Both the position numbers and the translations under genes were made by a program. Shown one piece after another: positions 16,700-24,718 of a stretch of DNA of 50,591 bases (positions are counted from its first letter, which is position 1; every line of letters begins with the position of its first letter). This DNA is from Xanthomonas arboricola pv. guizotiae (lineage in GTDB: Bacteria; Pseudomonadota; Gammaproteobacteria; Xanthomonadales; Xanthomonadaceae). The notes below the pieces were generated by a model. It ran no database searches, was not told the origin of the DNA, and saw nothing but the letters and a program-made list of their open reading frames with translations. The stretch is from NCBI RefSeq assembly GCF_002940205.1, contig NZ_MDSK01000037.1, positions 1 to 50,591 of the forward strand, given 5' to 3'.

Positions 16700-16871
16700 G
16701 GTAGTAGGTCGCAAGGGAGTGAGTTCGTTTGCTGACGTATTTTTTCGACATCAGGAGGCAGCTTTCGCAAGCGCAGTCGTTTGAGCAGTGTTGTCGTTTG
16801 ATCCGTGGCTTCGCATCGTGGATGCCCGTGATCAGCAAGTAGCAGCATGACCACGCAACAGGATGGACACG

Positions 16872-16907
16872 CGGGAGCGATCTGCCAGGGTCGCTCCCGT
16901 TTTCTTT
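16872..16907 (+). terminator. Rho-independent terminator between the two EF-hand genes
   Basis: CGGGAGCGA (16872-16880) and TCGCTCCCG (16891-16899) form a perfect 9-bp stem followed by TTTTCTTT. It ends transcription of the first EF-hand gene and shows that the second gene must start after it, which rules out an upstream in-frame start at 16847. Confidence 0.85.
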
Positions 16908-16954
16908 ACGTGCGCCGCGCTAGATTTGCCCGCTCGTCCCTTCGATACACGCTC

Positions 16955-17389
16955 ATGCTGCTACGCCTCGCCGTGCTGGTCGGCCTGTCGAGTCCACTGT
17001 GGGCGCTTGCGGCGCCGCCGGAGTTGCCACCAGCCAACCCGTCGCGTCGGACCTCCACCACAGGGCCGGCAACACCGGCAATGGCGCCGTTGCCGATCGA
17101 CCCACCGCCGCCTGCCACCACGCCGTTGCTGCCGGCCGACGCCGCAGCGCCGTCGGCTGCCAAAGGCGGTGCGGAAGCCGCACTGGCGCCGCAGGCCGGC
17201 ACATTGGCGCCACGGACCTTCCGCAGCCTGGACAGCGACGCCGACGGTTCGTTGACCGTGGACGAAGCCGGTGCCGACCCGGTCCTGCGCGAGAATTTTG
17301 CCGGCTTCGACAGCAATGGCGATGGACGCCTGTCGCGCGACGAATTCGCCAGCTACCAGCCCGGTCCGGGCGATCCCGCCGGGGATTGA
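16955..17389 (+). CDS. Secreted EF-hand protein 2
   Basis: This 144-residue protein starts with a signal peptide (MLLRLAVLVGLSSPLWALAA), continues with a Pro/Ala/Thr-rich linker of about 75 residues and ends in two canonical EF-hand loops, DSDADGSLTVDE and DSNGDGRLSRDE. Both have all calcium-coordinating positions. The ATG at 16955 was preferred because a strong terminator lies just upstream and because it gives the signal peptide. The Pro-rich linker suggests an extended spacer that holds the calcium-binding head away from a membrane or partner. HAD hydrolase follows after 37 bases and may be co-transcribed. Confidence 0.86.
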   Translation: MLLRLAVLVGLSSPLWALAAPPELPPANPSRRTSTTGPATPAMAPLPIDPPPPATTPLLPADAAAPSAAKGGAEAALAPQAGTLAPRTFRSLDSDADGSLTVDEAGADPVLRENFAGFDSNGDGRLSRDEFASYQPGPGDPAGD

Positions 17390-17426
17390 TCGCAGCAGCG
17401 CTGCAGTGCGCTGCTAGACTGGCGCG

Positions 17427-18185
17427 ATGACCTCTTCTGCACAACGCGACGGCCAGGCGATTCAACTGGTCGGCTTCGACGGCGACGATACCCTCTGGAA
17501 AAGCGAGGACTATTACCGCACTGCCGAAGCGGATTTCGAGGCGATCCTGGCCGATTACCTGGATCTGGGCGACAGCCGCATGCAGCAGCACCTGCTGGCG
17601 GTGGAGCGGCGCAACCTCAAGGTGTTCGGCTACGGCGCCAAGGGCATGACGCTGTCGATGATCGAGACGGCGATCGAACTGACGCAGGCGCGCATCGCCG
17701 CACGCGACATCCAGCGCATCGTCGAGATCGGCCGCGCCACGCTGCAGCACCCGGTGGAGGTGATTGCCGGCGTGCGCGAGGCGGTCAGCGCGATTGCCGC
17801 CGACTATGCGGTGGTGCTGATCACCAAGGGCGACCTGTTCCATCAGGAGCAGAAGATCGAGCAATCCGGTCTGGCCGATCTGTTTCCGCGCGTGGAGGTA
17901 GTGTCCGAAAAGGATCCCCAGACCTATGCGCGCGTGCTGGGCGAGTTCGACCTGCCGGCGCAGCGCTTTGTGATGATCGGCAATTCCCTGCGCTCGGACG
18001 TGGAGCCGGTGCTGGCCATCGGCGGCTGGGGGATCTACACCCCGTACGCGGTGACCTGGGCGCACGAGCAGGAGCATGGCGTGGCCGCCGACGAGCCGCG
18101 CATGCGCGAAGTGCCCGACGCCGCCGGCTGGCCGGCAGCAGTGCACGCGCTCGATGCCTTGGCCCGGCGGCACGCGCCAAGCTGA
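17427..18185 (+). CDS. HAD-superfamily hydrolase
   Basis: The 252-residue protein has the four HAD motifs: FDGDDTLW (motif I, nucleophile Asp of DxDxT type), VLITKGD (motif II Thr), the Lys in VVSEKDPQTY (motif III) and MIGNSLRSDVEP (motif IV). The cap region (about 40-110) is helical, as in subclass I phosphatases. Such enzymes remove phosphate from small metabolites; the substrate cannot be told from sequence. The ATG at 17427 lies 37 bases after the EF-hand stop codon. The N-terminal dozen residues are polar and may be dispensable, since MTSSAQRDGQ precedes the first core strand. Confidence 0.88.
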   Translation: MTSSAQRDGQAIQLVGFDGDDTLWKSEDYYRTAEADFEAILADYLDLGDSRMQQHLLAVERRNLKVFGYGAKGMTLSMIETAIELTQARIAARDIQRIVEIGRATLQHPVEVIAGVREAVSAIAADYAVVLITKGDLFHQEQKIEQSGLADLFPRVEVVSEKDPQTYARVLGEFDLPAQRFVMIGNSLRSDVEPVLAIGGWGIYTPYAVTWAHEQEHGVAADEPRMREVPDAAGWPAAVHALDALARRHAPS

Positions 18186-18373
18186 CCTCCGTCGCGGCCA
18201 GTGCCGCGGCCTGGACCTGCAGATGCAACCGGCGGGCACGCTGCAGTGCCCAGCGACACGACTTTCCGGTCAGGCGCAGGCGCCTGGCGTCGTGACGGCG
18301 AGTCGCCTGGGTCGGTGGCGCAAGTGCGGGCGCTCGGCCTGACAGCGACGCGGGCATGCGGCATCATCGGCGC

Positions 18374-18979
18374 ATGCCTTCTTTGCCCACCTCGCTGTTG
18401 CGATCCCTGCCGCTGCTGAGTGCGCTGCTGCTGCCGATGCTGGCAGTTGCGCAGACATCGCCTGCACCCGCATCCGCGCCTGCCGCTGCGGCACCGGCTG
18501 TTGTGCCGGCAGTGACGCCGGGCACCGGCGATGCCTGGGTGGATCAGCATCTGGCCGACATGGGCAGCTACGCGCAGCGCTACCCGGACAGTTTCATCGG
18601 CGACGTCGCGCGCTACACCGGTACCCCGCGCGGCTATGTGCAGGCATTGTTGCAGGTGCATGGCTGGCACGCCGGCGACATCTATTTCGCCTGTTTCTGG
18701 GCGCGGACGCTGCAGTTGTCCTGTCGCGACACCGTGCGCGCCTACAGCCGCGACCATCATGACGGCTGGGAGGGCGTGATCACGCGGCTGTCGGTCACGC
18801 CGGAGACCGTGCATATGCGCGCGTTGCGGCACGCCATCGTCGCCAGTTACGACCGCTGGGAACGTCCGATCACGCTGGACGCGCTGCTGCGCCGCCAGCT
18901 CGGCGATCACGCGCAACGGCTGGAAGCCGCGCGTCAAGCCAGCGAGGCGGCCGAGGCAGCGGCGCAGGCCGGGCTTTAA
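18374..18979 (+). CDS. Uncharacterised secreted protein
   Basis: No family is recognised. The 201-residue protein has a good signal peptide (MPSLPTSLLRSLPLLSALLLPMLAVAQT), an Ala/Pro-rich linker and a globular region rich in Tyr, Trp and His (about 50-165) containing two cysteines (about residues 116 and 122) that could form a disulfide. The last 35 residues are Ala/Glu/Arg-rich and likely a helix. The start at 18374 was chosen for the signal peptide; an in-frame ATG at 18356 would add MRHHRR. No ribosome-binding site is obvious for either. The next 600 bases hold no recognised gene. Confidence 0.72.
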   Translation: MPSLPTSLLRSLPLLSALLLPMLAVAQTSPAPASAPAAAAPAVVPAVTPGTGDAWVDQHLADMGSYAQRYPDSFIGDVARYTGTPRGYVQALLQVHGWHAGDIYFACFWARTLQLSCRDTVRAYSRDHHDGWEGVITRLSVTPETVHMRALRHAIVASYDRWERPITLDALLRRQLGDHAQRLEAARQASEAAEAAAQAGL

Positions 18980-19585
18980 AGTGGCTGGCAAACCGGCGGC
19001 GTAGCCGCCAGGCGGGTGCGGCGGTGCTCGGAACCGGCGTGTACCACTCGTACGCTGCGGTTCCTGCGCGCCGTCCACGCACATCCGGCGGCTGCCGGCT
19101 CACGGTGGTGTCGGCTACCGGTGCGGCAGCGTGCTATTCGGCTTCAACTCGCTGCAGATAGTGGCACCGGAGCCGTGCCAGCCGTTCGGTGCGCGCCGGG
19201 TCGGCCTGAGCCTGGACGAGGCTGGCGGCCTCTCGCGCTTGTTGGCCATCCCCGGAGCGACCCACAAGATGACTGCGCTCCCGGCCACACGGGCGCAGCC
19301 GGCAGTAGGACCGACATGGACCACGCCGTGCGCTGGGGTTGCGAGCGTGCCCGCCATCCGTATCCAGCGGACGACTGCTCGCCACGGATCGCCAGCCGCC
19401 ACTCGATGCGTCTTACGCCTGGTGGGAACCTGCGCAGCGGCAAGCCGTGAGGTGTCCGATCGGCTGCGCGGCTGTCTGCGCGCCAACACAGGCGCCGGCA
19501 TGCTGCCGTGCAGCTGGCCGCCGCGGGGCGCGGTCGGCGAGAATGCCGCAACGCCGGCGTTGGCCGGCCCTGCCAAGACCAGCCC
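18980..19585. other. Gene-free stretch of about 600 bases
   Basis: Both strands were read. Short frames exist but none has a ribosome-binding site, family motif or convincing composition. A small GGCGGCGTAGCCGCC hairpin lies at about 19000-19014, just past the upstream stop codon, and a CGGAGCG/CGCTCC pair occurs near 19254-19282. No tRNA, known small RNA or mobile-element end was recognised. It contains the promoter of the downstream dioxygenase gene, not identified. Confidence 0.5.
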
Positions 19586-20953
19586 ATGCGCGATACCGTG
19601 TTTGTCTCCCCCGATCACATCCGCAGCCTGTTCGCGCAGGCGATGTCGGACATGTATCGCGCCGAGGTGCCGTTGTACGGCGACCTGATGACGCTGGTGG
19701 CGCAGGTCAACGCCGACACCCTGAGCGCCGATCCCGCCCTGGCCGCGCGCCTGCAACGCAACGACGAGCGCGCGCGGCTGGATCTGGAACGGCATGGTGC
19801 CATCCGGGTCGGCACGGCGCAGGAACTGGCCACGTTGCGGCGGCTGTTTGCGGTGATGGGCATGCATCCGGTGGGCTATTACGATTTGTCGGTGGCGGGT
19901 GTGCCGGTGCATTCCACCGCGTTCCGCCCGATCGACGAGGCGGCGCTGTCGGTCAATCCGTTCCGCGTGTTCACCTCGTTGCTGCGGCTGGAGCTGATCG
20001 AAGACGCCGCGCTGCGGGCGCAGGCGGCGCAGATCCTGGAGCAGCGGCAGATCTTCACCGCCGCCGCGCTGGAGCTGATCGAGCAGCACGAGCGCCACGG
20101 CGGGCTGGAGGCGGCGCAGGCGCAGCAGTTCGTGGCCGAAGCGCTGGAAACCTTCCGCTGGCACGGCGATGCCACCGTGTCGCTGCCGACCTACCGCGCG
20201 CTGAGCGAGGCGCACAAGCTGATCGCCGACGTGGTGAGCTTCCACGGGCCGCATATCAACCACCTGACGCCACGTACGCTGGACATCGATGCGGCGCAGG
20301 CGCAGATGCAGCGCGCCGGCATCGAGGCCAAGGCGGTGATCGAAGGGCCGCCACGTCGGCGGGTGCCGATCCTGCTGCGCCAGACCAGCTTCAAGGCACT
20401 GGAGGAGCCGGTGCGCTTTGTCGGCGACAGCGGGCAGGCCGAGCACGGCACGCATACCGCGCGCTTCGGCGAGATCGAACAACGCGGGCTCGCGCTGACG
20501 CCCAAGGGCCGCGCGCTGTACGACGCGCTGCTGGCGCAGGCACGCGACAGCGATGGCGTGGGCAGCACCGGTACCGATTACGCCACGCGGCTGCAGACCG
20601 CATTCGTGGCATTTCCCGACGACGAAGCCGTGCTGCGCCAGGAAGGCCTGGGCTATTTCCGCTATGCGCTGACCGAGGCCGGACGCGCCGACCCCGCGCA
20701 GGTGGCGGCCATGCCGGCAGAAACCGCGATTGCGCTCGGTCTGCTCAGTGCCGATCCGATCGTCTACGAAGATTTCCTGCCGGTGAGCGCGGCCGGCATC
20801 TTCCAGTCCAATCTCGGTGGCGCCGAACAACGCGCCTATGCCGCCCATTCGAGCAAGCGCAGTTTCGAACAGGCGCTGGGCGCGCAGGTGCAGGATGAGT
20901 GCGCGTTGTACGCGCAGCTGGAGCGGGCGTCGCTGCAGGCGTTGCTGGTGTAG
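19586..20953 (+). CDS. hglS: 2-oxoadipate dioxygenase/decarboxylase (HglS/YdcJ family)
   Basis: The 455-residue protein belongs to the DUF1338/YdcJ family, whose Pseudomonas putida member HglS turns 2-oxoadipate plus O2 into D-2-hydroxyglutarate and CO2 in D-lysine catabolism. The expected iron ligands are present: H70 (DLERHGAIR), H226 (GPHINHLTP) and E296 (FGEIEQRG). The fold is a degenerate vicinal-oxygen-chelate domain. The ATG at 19586 gives a length close to E. coli YdcJ (447). No other lysine-degradation genes are nearby, so the supply of 2-oxoadipate must come from elsewhere; the substrate is inferred from the family and the conserved triad. Confidence 0.9.
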   Translation: MRDTVFVSPDHIRSLFAQAMSDMYRAEVPLYGDLMTLVAQVNADTLSADPALAARLQRNDERARLDLERHGAIRVGTAQELATLRRLFAVMGMHPVGYYDLSVAGVPVHSTAFRPIDEAALSVNPFRVFTSLLRLELIEDAALRAQAAQILEQRQIFTAAALELIEQHERHGGLEAAQAQQFVAEALETFRWHGDATVSLPTYRALSEAHKLIADVVSFHGPHINHLTPRTLDIDAAQAQMQRAGIEAKAVIEGPPRRRVPILLRQTSFKALEEPVRFVGDSGQAEHGTHTARFGEIEQRGLALTPKGRALYDALLAQARDSDGVGSTGTDYATRLQTAFVAFPDDEAVLRQEGLGYFRYALTEAGRADPAQVAAMPAETAIALGLLSADPIVYEDFLPVSAAGIFQSNLGGAEQRAYAAHSSKRSFEQALGAQVQDECALYAQLERASLQALLV

Positions 20954-21444
20954 CGATAAGGGCGCGCCGTCGCCCGAACAACGCATGTAACGCACTGTTT
21001 GCATCTTGCACACCGACCATCTCGACAGGTCCTTGCCCGCCCACCGTCGCGGGACCTTACGCGGCATGGATGCCGCGTAAGCGCCTACACGGACGTACTT
21101 GCGGCGTGTCCTGCGATGGTAGGCGGGCAAGGCCCCTGCAACCAAGCTGCAGCCCCGCCGCGCGACAACTGATCCATCCATACCGCCCAACCACGTCAAG
21201 GCAGCCGAACTTCCGGATCGCAGTGTCGTCTGGATGCGGTCGAACACTTGGGCTCTGGCCAAAAGCCGCGTGAGTCGAGCGTGCATTTGCAGCTCGCATC
21301 ACTGTGCCGCGTTTGAATGCACTGCCAGCAGCGACGCCCCTGCGGCATGCCGGCAATCGACGAGCGATGGCGAAAGATGCGGGCCACCGGCATACCGGCC
21401 GGCACGCGTCGGTCCAAGCAGACCGGCGCGTGTGCCGCTTCGCC
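20954..21444. other. Convergent gene-free region with a palindromic repeat
   Basis: The 491 bases separate the convergent hglS and mdtC genes. The main structure is a long inverted repeat at 21031-21132, annotated separately. The remaining 300 bases up to 21444 hold no gene, promoter or terminator that I can support. Confidence 0.5.
21031..21132. repeat. Long imperfect inverted repeat with internal hairpin
   Basis: Outer arms of 25 bases (21031-21055 and 21108-21132, starting CCTTGCCCGCC) match with three mismatches. Between them CTTACGCGGCAT (21056-21067) and ATGCCGCGTAAG (21070-21081) form a perfect 12-bp hairpin. The whole 102-base unit would fold into a branched, clover-like structure. 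It looks like a mobile palindromic element (MITE or REP-type) or a structured RNA. Confidence 0.75.
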
Positions 21445-24400
21445 TCAGTGCGCCGACGCCGCCGGGCGCCGTGCCGCCGCGCGCTCGGCCCGGCGTGCAC
21501 GCGCACGCGCGCGACGCGCCTTCCAGCGTTCGCTCAGGCAGGAGAAGATCACGTACAGCGCCGGGGTGCTGAGCAGGGTCAGGCTCTGCGAGAAGATCAG
21601 CCCGCCGATCATCGCGATGCCCAGCGGGCGACGCAGTTCGGAGCCTTCGCCCAGGCCGACCGCCAGCGGCACCGCGGCCAGGATCGCCACCATCGTGGTC
21701 ATCATGATCGGGCGGAAGCGCACGATCGAGGCTTCGCGTGCGGCCGCACGCGCATCCATGCCGTGCACGCGCTGCGCCACCAGCGCGAAGTCGATCATCA
21801 TGATGGCGTTTTTCTTGACGATGCCGATCAGCAGCACCAGCGCGATCATCGAGATCACCGACAACTCGGTGTTGGTGAGGAACAACGCCAGCAGCGCGCC
21901 GACACCGGCGGCCGGCAAGGTGGACAGGATGGTCACCGGATGGATCAGGCTCTCGTAGAGCATGCCCAGCACGATGTAGACGGTGAGCACCGCCGCCAGC
22001 AGCAGAATGCCCATCGAATTGGGGCTGAGCTGCACGTTGAAGCTGTCGTCGCCGCTGAGGCGGATGCCGTCGGGCATGCGCAAGCCCTCCACGGTGGACT
22101 TGATGATCAGATCCGCCTCGCCGGTGCTCACGCCCGGTGCGAGGTTGTAGCTCAGATCCATCGTGGTGTACTGGTTTTGATGGATGATCTGCGGCGGCGC
22201 CAGGCCCGGTACCTGGGTGGCGACGGAGGTGATCGGCACCATCAGGCCGGCGCGGTTGGGCACGAACACCTGGTCCAGCGCCTTGGGCGTTGCCGTCTGC
22301 GAGGGCAGTGCATTGACCACCACGCTGTACTGGTTGAGATCCGAATAGATGGTGGAGATGGAGCGCTGGCCGAAGGCGCCATACAGCGCACCATCGATGG
22401 CACCGACCGAAATGCCCAGGCGCGCGGCCTTGGCGCGGTCGATCACGATGTTCTGGCGCAGGCCGGAGGTATCCACGTCGGTGCCGACATCGCGCAGGCG
22501 CGGATTCTTCTTCAACGCGGCCTGCAGTTTGGGCAGCCATTCCTGCAACTGCGCCAGGTCGTTGCCCTGCAGCGAGACGCGGTACTGCGCACCCTGGCTG
22601 GTGCCGCCACCGCCGTCGCTGGGCAGGTCCTGGATCGCGCGCAGGCGCAGATCCAGATCCGGGTAACGGTCGGCCTTGGCGCTCAGGCGTGCGACCACCT
22701 GCGCGGTGGTGTCGCGGCGGCCTTCGTTGCGCTTCTTCAATTCGATATTGAACGAGGCGCTGGAGCCCTGCCGGCCGGAGCCCAGCCGCGCGCCGACGGT
22801 CTTCACCGCCGGGTCGGCCATCAGCATGTCGGTGATGCGGCGCTGGCGGCTGACCATGTCGGCAAACGACACCGTTGCGCTGGAATTGGCACGGCCCCAG
22901 ATCAGGCCGGTGTCCTGCGCCGGGAACGAGCCCTTCTTGACTGCGCCGCCGAGAAAGACGGTGGCGGCGATCAACAGCAGCGGCGTCAGCGACAGCAGCA
23001 GCGCGTGGCGCAATGAAAAGTCCAGCGCCACCGTGTACACCGCGAGCATGCGCTCGTGCATGCGGTCCAGCCAGGCGCCGAAACGGCCACGCTTTTCCGG
23101 TTCGGTGTGCGCGGACAGAAAGCGGCTGCACAACGCCGGCGTCAAGGTCAGCGACACCAGCATCGACATCACGATCGCCGCCACCAGGGTGACGGTGAAC
23201 TCGCGGAAGAACGCGCCGATCATGCCGCTGGCAAACAGCATCGGAATGAACACCGCCACCAGCGAGGCGGTGATCGACACGATGGTGAAACCGATCTCGC
23301 GCGCACCGGCCAGTGCGGCATCCAGACGCGGCATGCCTTCGTCCAGATGCCGCATGATGTTTTCGATCACCACGATCGCGTCGTCGACCACAAAGCCAAT
23401 GGCGATCACCAGCGCCAGCAGGCTGAGGTTGTTCAAGGTGAAGCCGAGCACGTACATCACCAGCGCCGAGCCGGCCAGCGACAGCGGCACGGTGACCGCC
23501 GCGATCAACGTCGGCGCCAGGCGGCGCAGGAACAGCGCCATGGTCAGGATCACCATCACCAGGCTGATCATCAGCGTGGCCTGCACCTCGTGCAGCGAGG
23601 CGCGGATGGTCGGGGTGCGGTCGAAGTAGGGCGTCAGTTTGGTGCCGGGCTGCAGGTAGGCGCGTAGCTCGGGAATCTGCGCCTTCACCTGGTCCACGGT
23701 TTCGACGATGTTGGCGCCGGCGCGGGTGAAGGCGTACATCACCACCGCCGGCTTGCCGTCGAACCAGGCCGCTTGATAGGCATCCTGTTGGCCGTCGTAG
23801 ACGGTGGCCACGTCGCCCAGCCGCACGATGCGGCCATTGGACTGGGTGGAGATCGCCAGCTGGGCGAAATCGGCGGCCCTGGATACCGAATCGTTGGCCA
23901 CGATTGCCATGGTGGTATTGCCGTCGGACAGGAATCCGGTCGGCGAGGTGACGTTGGCCGCGCGCACCGCGTTGCGCAGATCGTCCGGGGTCAGGCCCAA
24001 CGCGTTGAGCGCGCGCAGGTCCACGTCCACGCGCACGGCGGGTGTGGATGCACCGGCAATATCCACCGAACTGATGCCGGTGATCTGGCGCAGGCGTTGT
24101 GCAAGCAGCGAGTCGGCGACGTTGTAGAGCTCATCGGCCGATTGCGTGTTCGAGGTGAGCGCGATCGCGATCACCGGGTCGTCGTTCGGATTGGCCTTCT
24201 GGTACATCGGCGTGCCGAGCCCGGAGGGCAGATCCGATTGCGAGGCGTTGATGGCGGTCTGCACATCCTGCGCGGCCGAATCGATGTTGCGATTGCTCTG
24301 GAACACCATGAACACCATGCTGCTGCTCTCCGAACTGGAGGAGCGCATGCGGTCGATCCCGGGCAATTGGCCCAGGTGACGTTCCAGCGGGGCGGTGACC

Positions 24401-24585
24401 GTGGAGGCCATGGTGCTGGCATCGGCACCGGACTGCGTGGCGTGCACGAAAATAATCGGAATCTGGATGTTCGGCAACGCCGCCACGCCCAGCCGCAGGT
24501 AGCACATCAATCCGATCACGAACAAACCGATCGCCAGCAACGAGGTGCCGATCGGGCGCTTGATGAAGGGCGCGGAGATGTTCAT
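21445..24585 (-). CDS. mdtC: RND multidrug efflux transporter, MdtC-like
   Basis: The 1046-residue inner-membrane protein is an HAE1-family RND pump subunit and the second pump gene of the operon, so it corresponds to MdtC (or MuxC). Twelve membrane helices and two large periplasmic loops follow the usual pattern. The proton-relay aspartates are in GFVVDDAIVVIEN on TM4, and the TM10 lysine lies in IVKKNAIMMIDF. The N-terminus FIKRPIGTSLLAIGL is typical. The start at 24585 follows a GGGAATCGG repeat. MdtB and MdtC form a mixed trimer that, with the adaptor MdtA and an outer-membrane channel, exports bile-salt-like and other amphiphiles in E. coli. The C-terminus is Arg-rich (RRARARARRAERAAARR), longer and more basic than in E. 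coli. Confidence 0.92.
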   Translation of the reverse strand: MNISAPFIKRPIGTSLLAIGLFVIGLMCYLRLGVAALPNIQIPIIFVHATQSGADASTMASTVTAPLERHLGQLPGIDRMRSSSSESSSMVFMVFQSNRNIDSAAQDVQTAINASQSDLPSGLGTPMYQKANPNDDPVIAIALTSNTQSADELYNVADSLLAQRLRQITGISSVDIAGASTPAVRVDVDLRALNALGLTPDDLRNAVRAANVTSPTGFLSDGNTTMAIVANDSVSRAADFAQLAISTQSNGRIVRLGDVATVYDGQQDAYQAAWFDGKPAVVMYAFTRAGANIVETVDQVKAQIPELRAYLQPGTKLTPYFDRTPTIRASLHEVQATLMISLVMVILTMALFLRRLAPTLIAAVTVPLSLAGSALVMYVLGFTLNNLSLLALVIAIGFVVDDAIVVIENIMRHLDEGMPRLDAALAGAREIGFTIVSITASLVAVFIPMLFASGMIGAFFREFTVTLVAAIVMSMLVSLTLTPALCSRFLSAHTEPEKRGRFGAWLDRMHERMLAVYTVALDFSLRHALLLSLTPLLLIAATVFLGGAVKKGSFPAQDTGLIWGRANSSATVSFADMVSRQRRITDMLMADPAVKTVGARLGSGRQGSSASFNIELKKRNEGRRDTTAQVVARLSAKADRYPDLDLRLRAIQDLPSDGGGGTSQGAQYRVSLQGNDLAQLQEWLPKLQAALKKNPRLRDVGTDVDTSGLRQNIVIDRAKAARLGISVGAIDGALYGAFGQRSISTIYSDLNQYSVVVNALPSQTATPKALDQVFVPNRAGLMVPITSVATQVPGLAPPQIIHQNQYTTMDLSYNLAPGVSTGEADLIIKSTVEGLRMPDGIRLSGDDSFNVQLSPNSMGILLLAAVLTVYIVLGMLYESLIHPVTILSTLPAAGVGALLALFLTNTELSVISMIALVLLIGIVKKNAIMMIDFALVAQRVHGMDARAAAREASIVRFRPIMMTTMVAILAAVPLAVGLGEGSELRRPLGIAMIGGLIFSQSLTLLSTPALYVIFSCLSERWKARRARARARRAERAAARRPAASAH

Positions 24586-24597
24586 GGGGTGACTGCC

Positions 24598-24627
24598 GGG
24601 AAGCGGGAATCGGGATTCGGGAATCGG
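24598..24627. repeat. GGGAATCGG-type repeat between the two pump genes
   Basis: Three units of the GGGAATCGG family lie in the 133-base gap between mdtB and mdtC. In the transcript this could affect expression of mdtC relative to mdtB. Confidence 0.6.
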
Positions 24628-24718
24628 TAGAGGCAACAGCCAGCGCGGCCTCCACGCGTGCGTGTGGGCAGGCGATGCCGTGGGCAGGCACAGCGATCAG
24701 CGAAGACGTCAGCAGTCG

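Noticed and set aside
16847..16954. Upstream start for EF-hand protein 2 at 16847
   Set aside because: A strong intrinsic terminator lies inside the proposed extension and the extension would bury the signal peptide.
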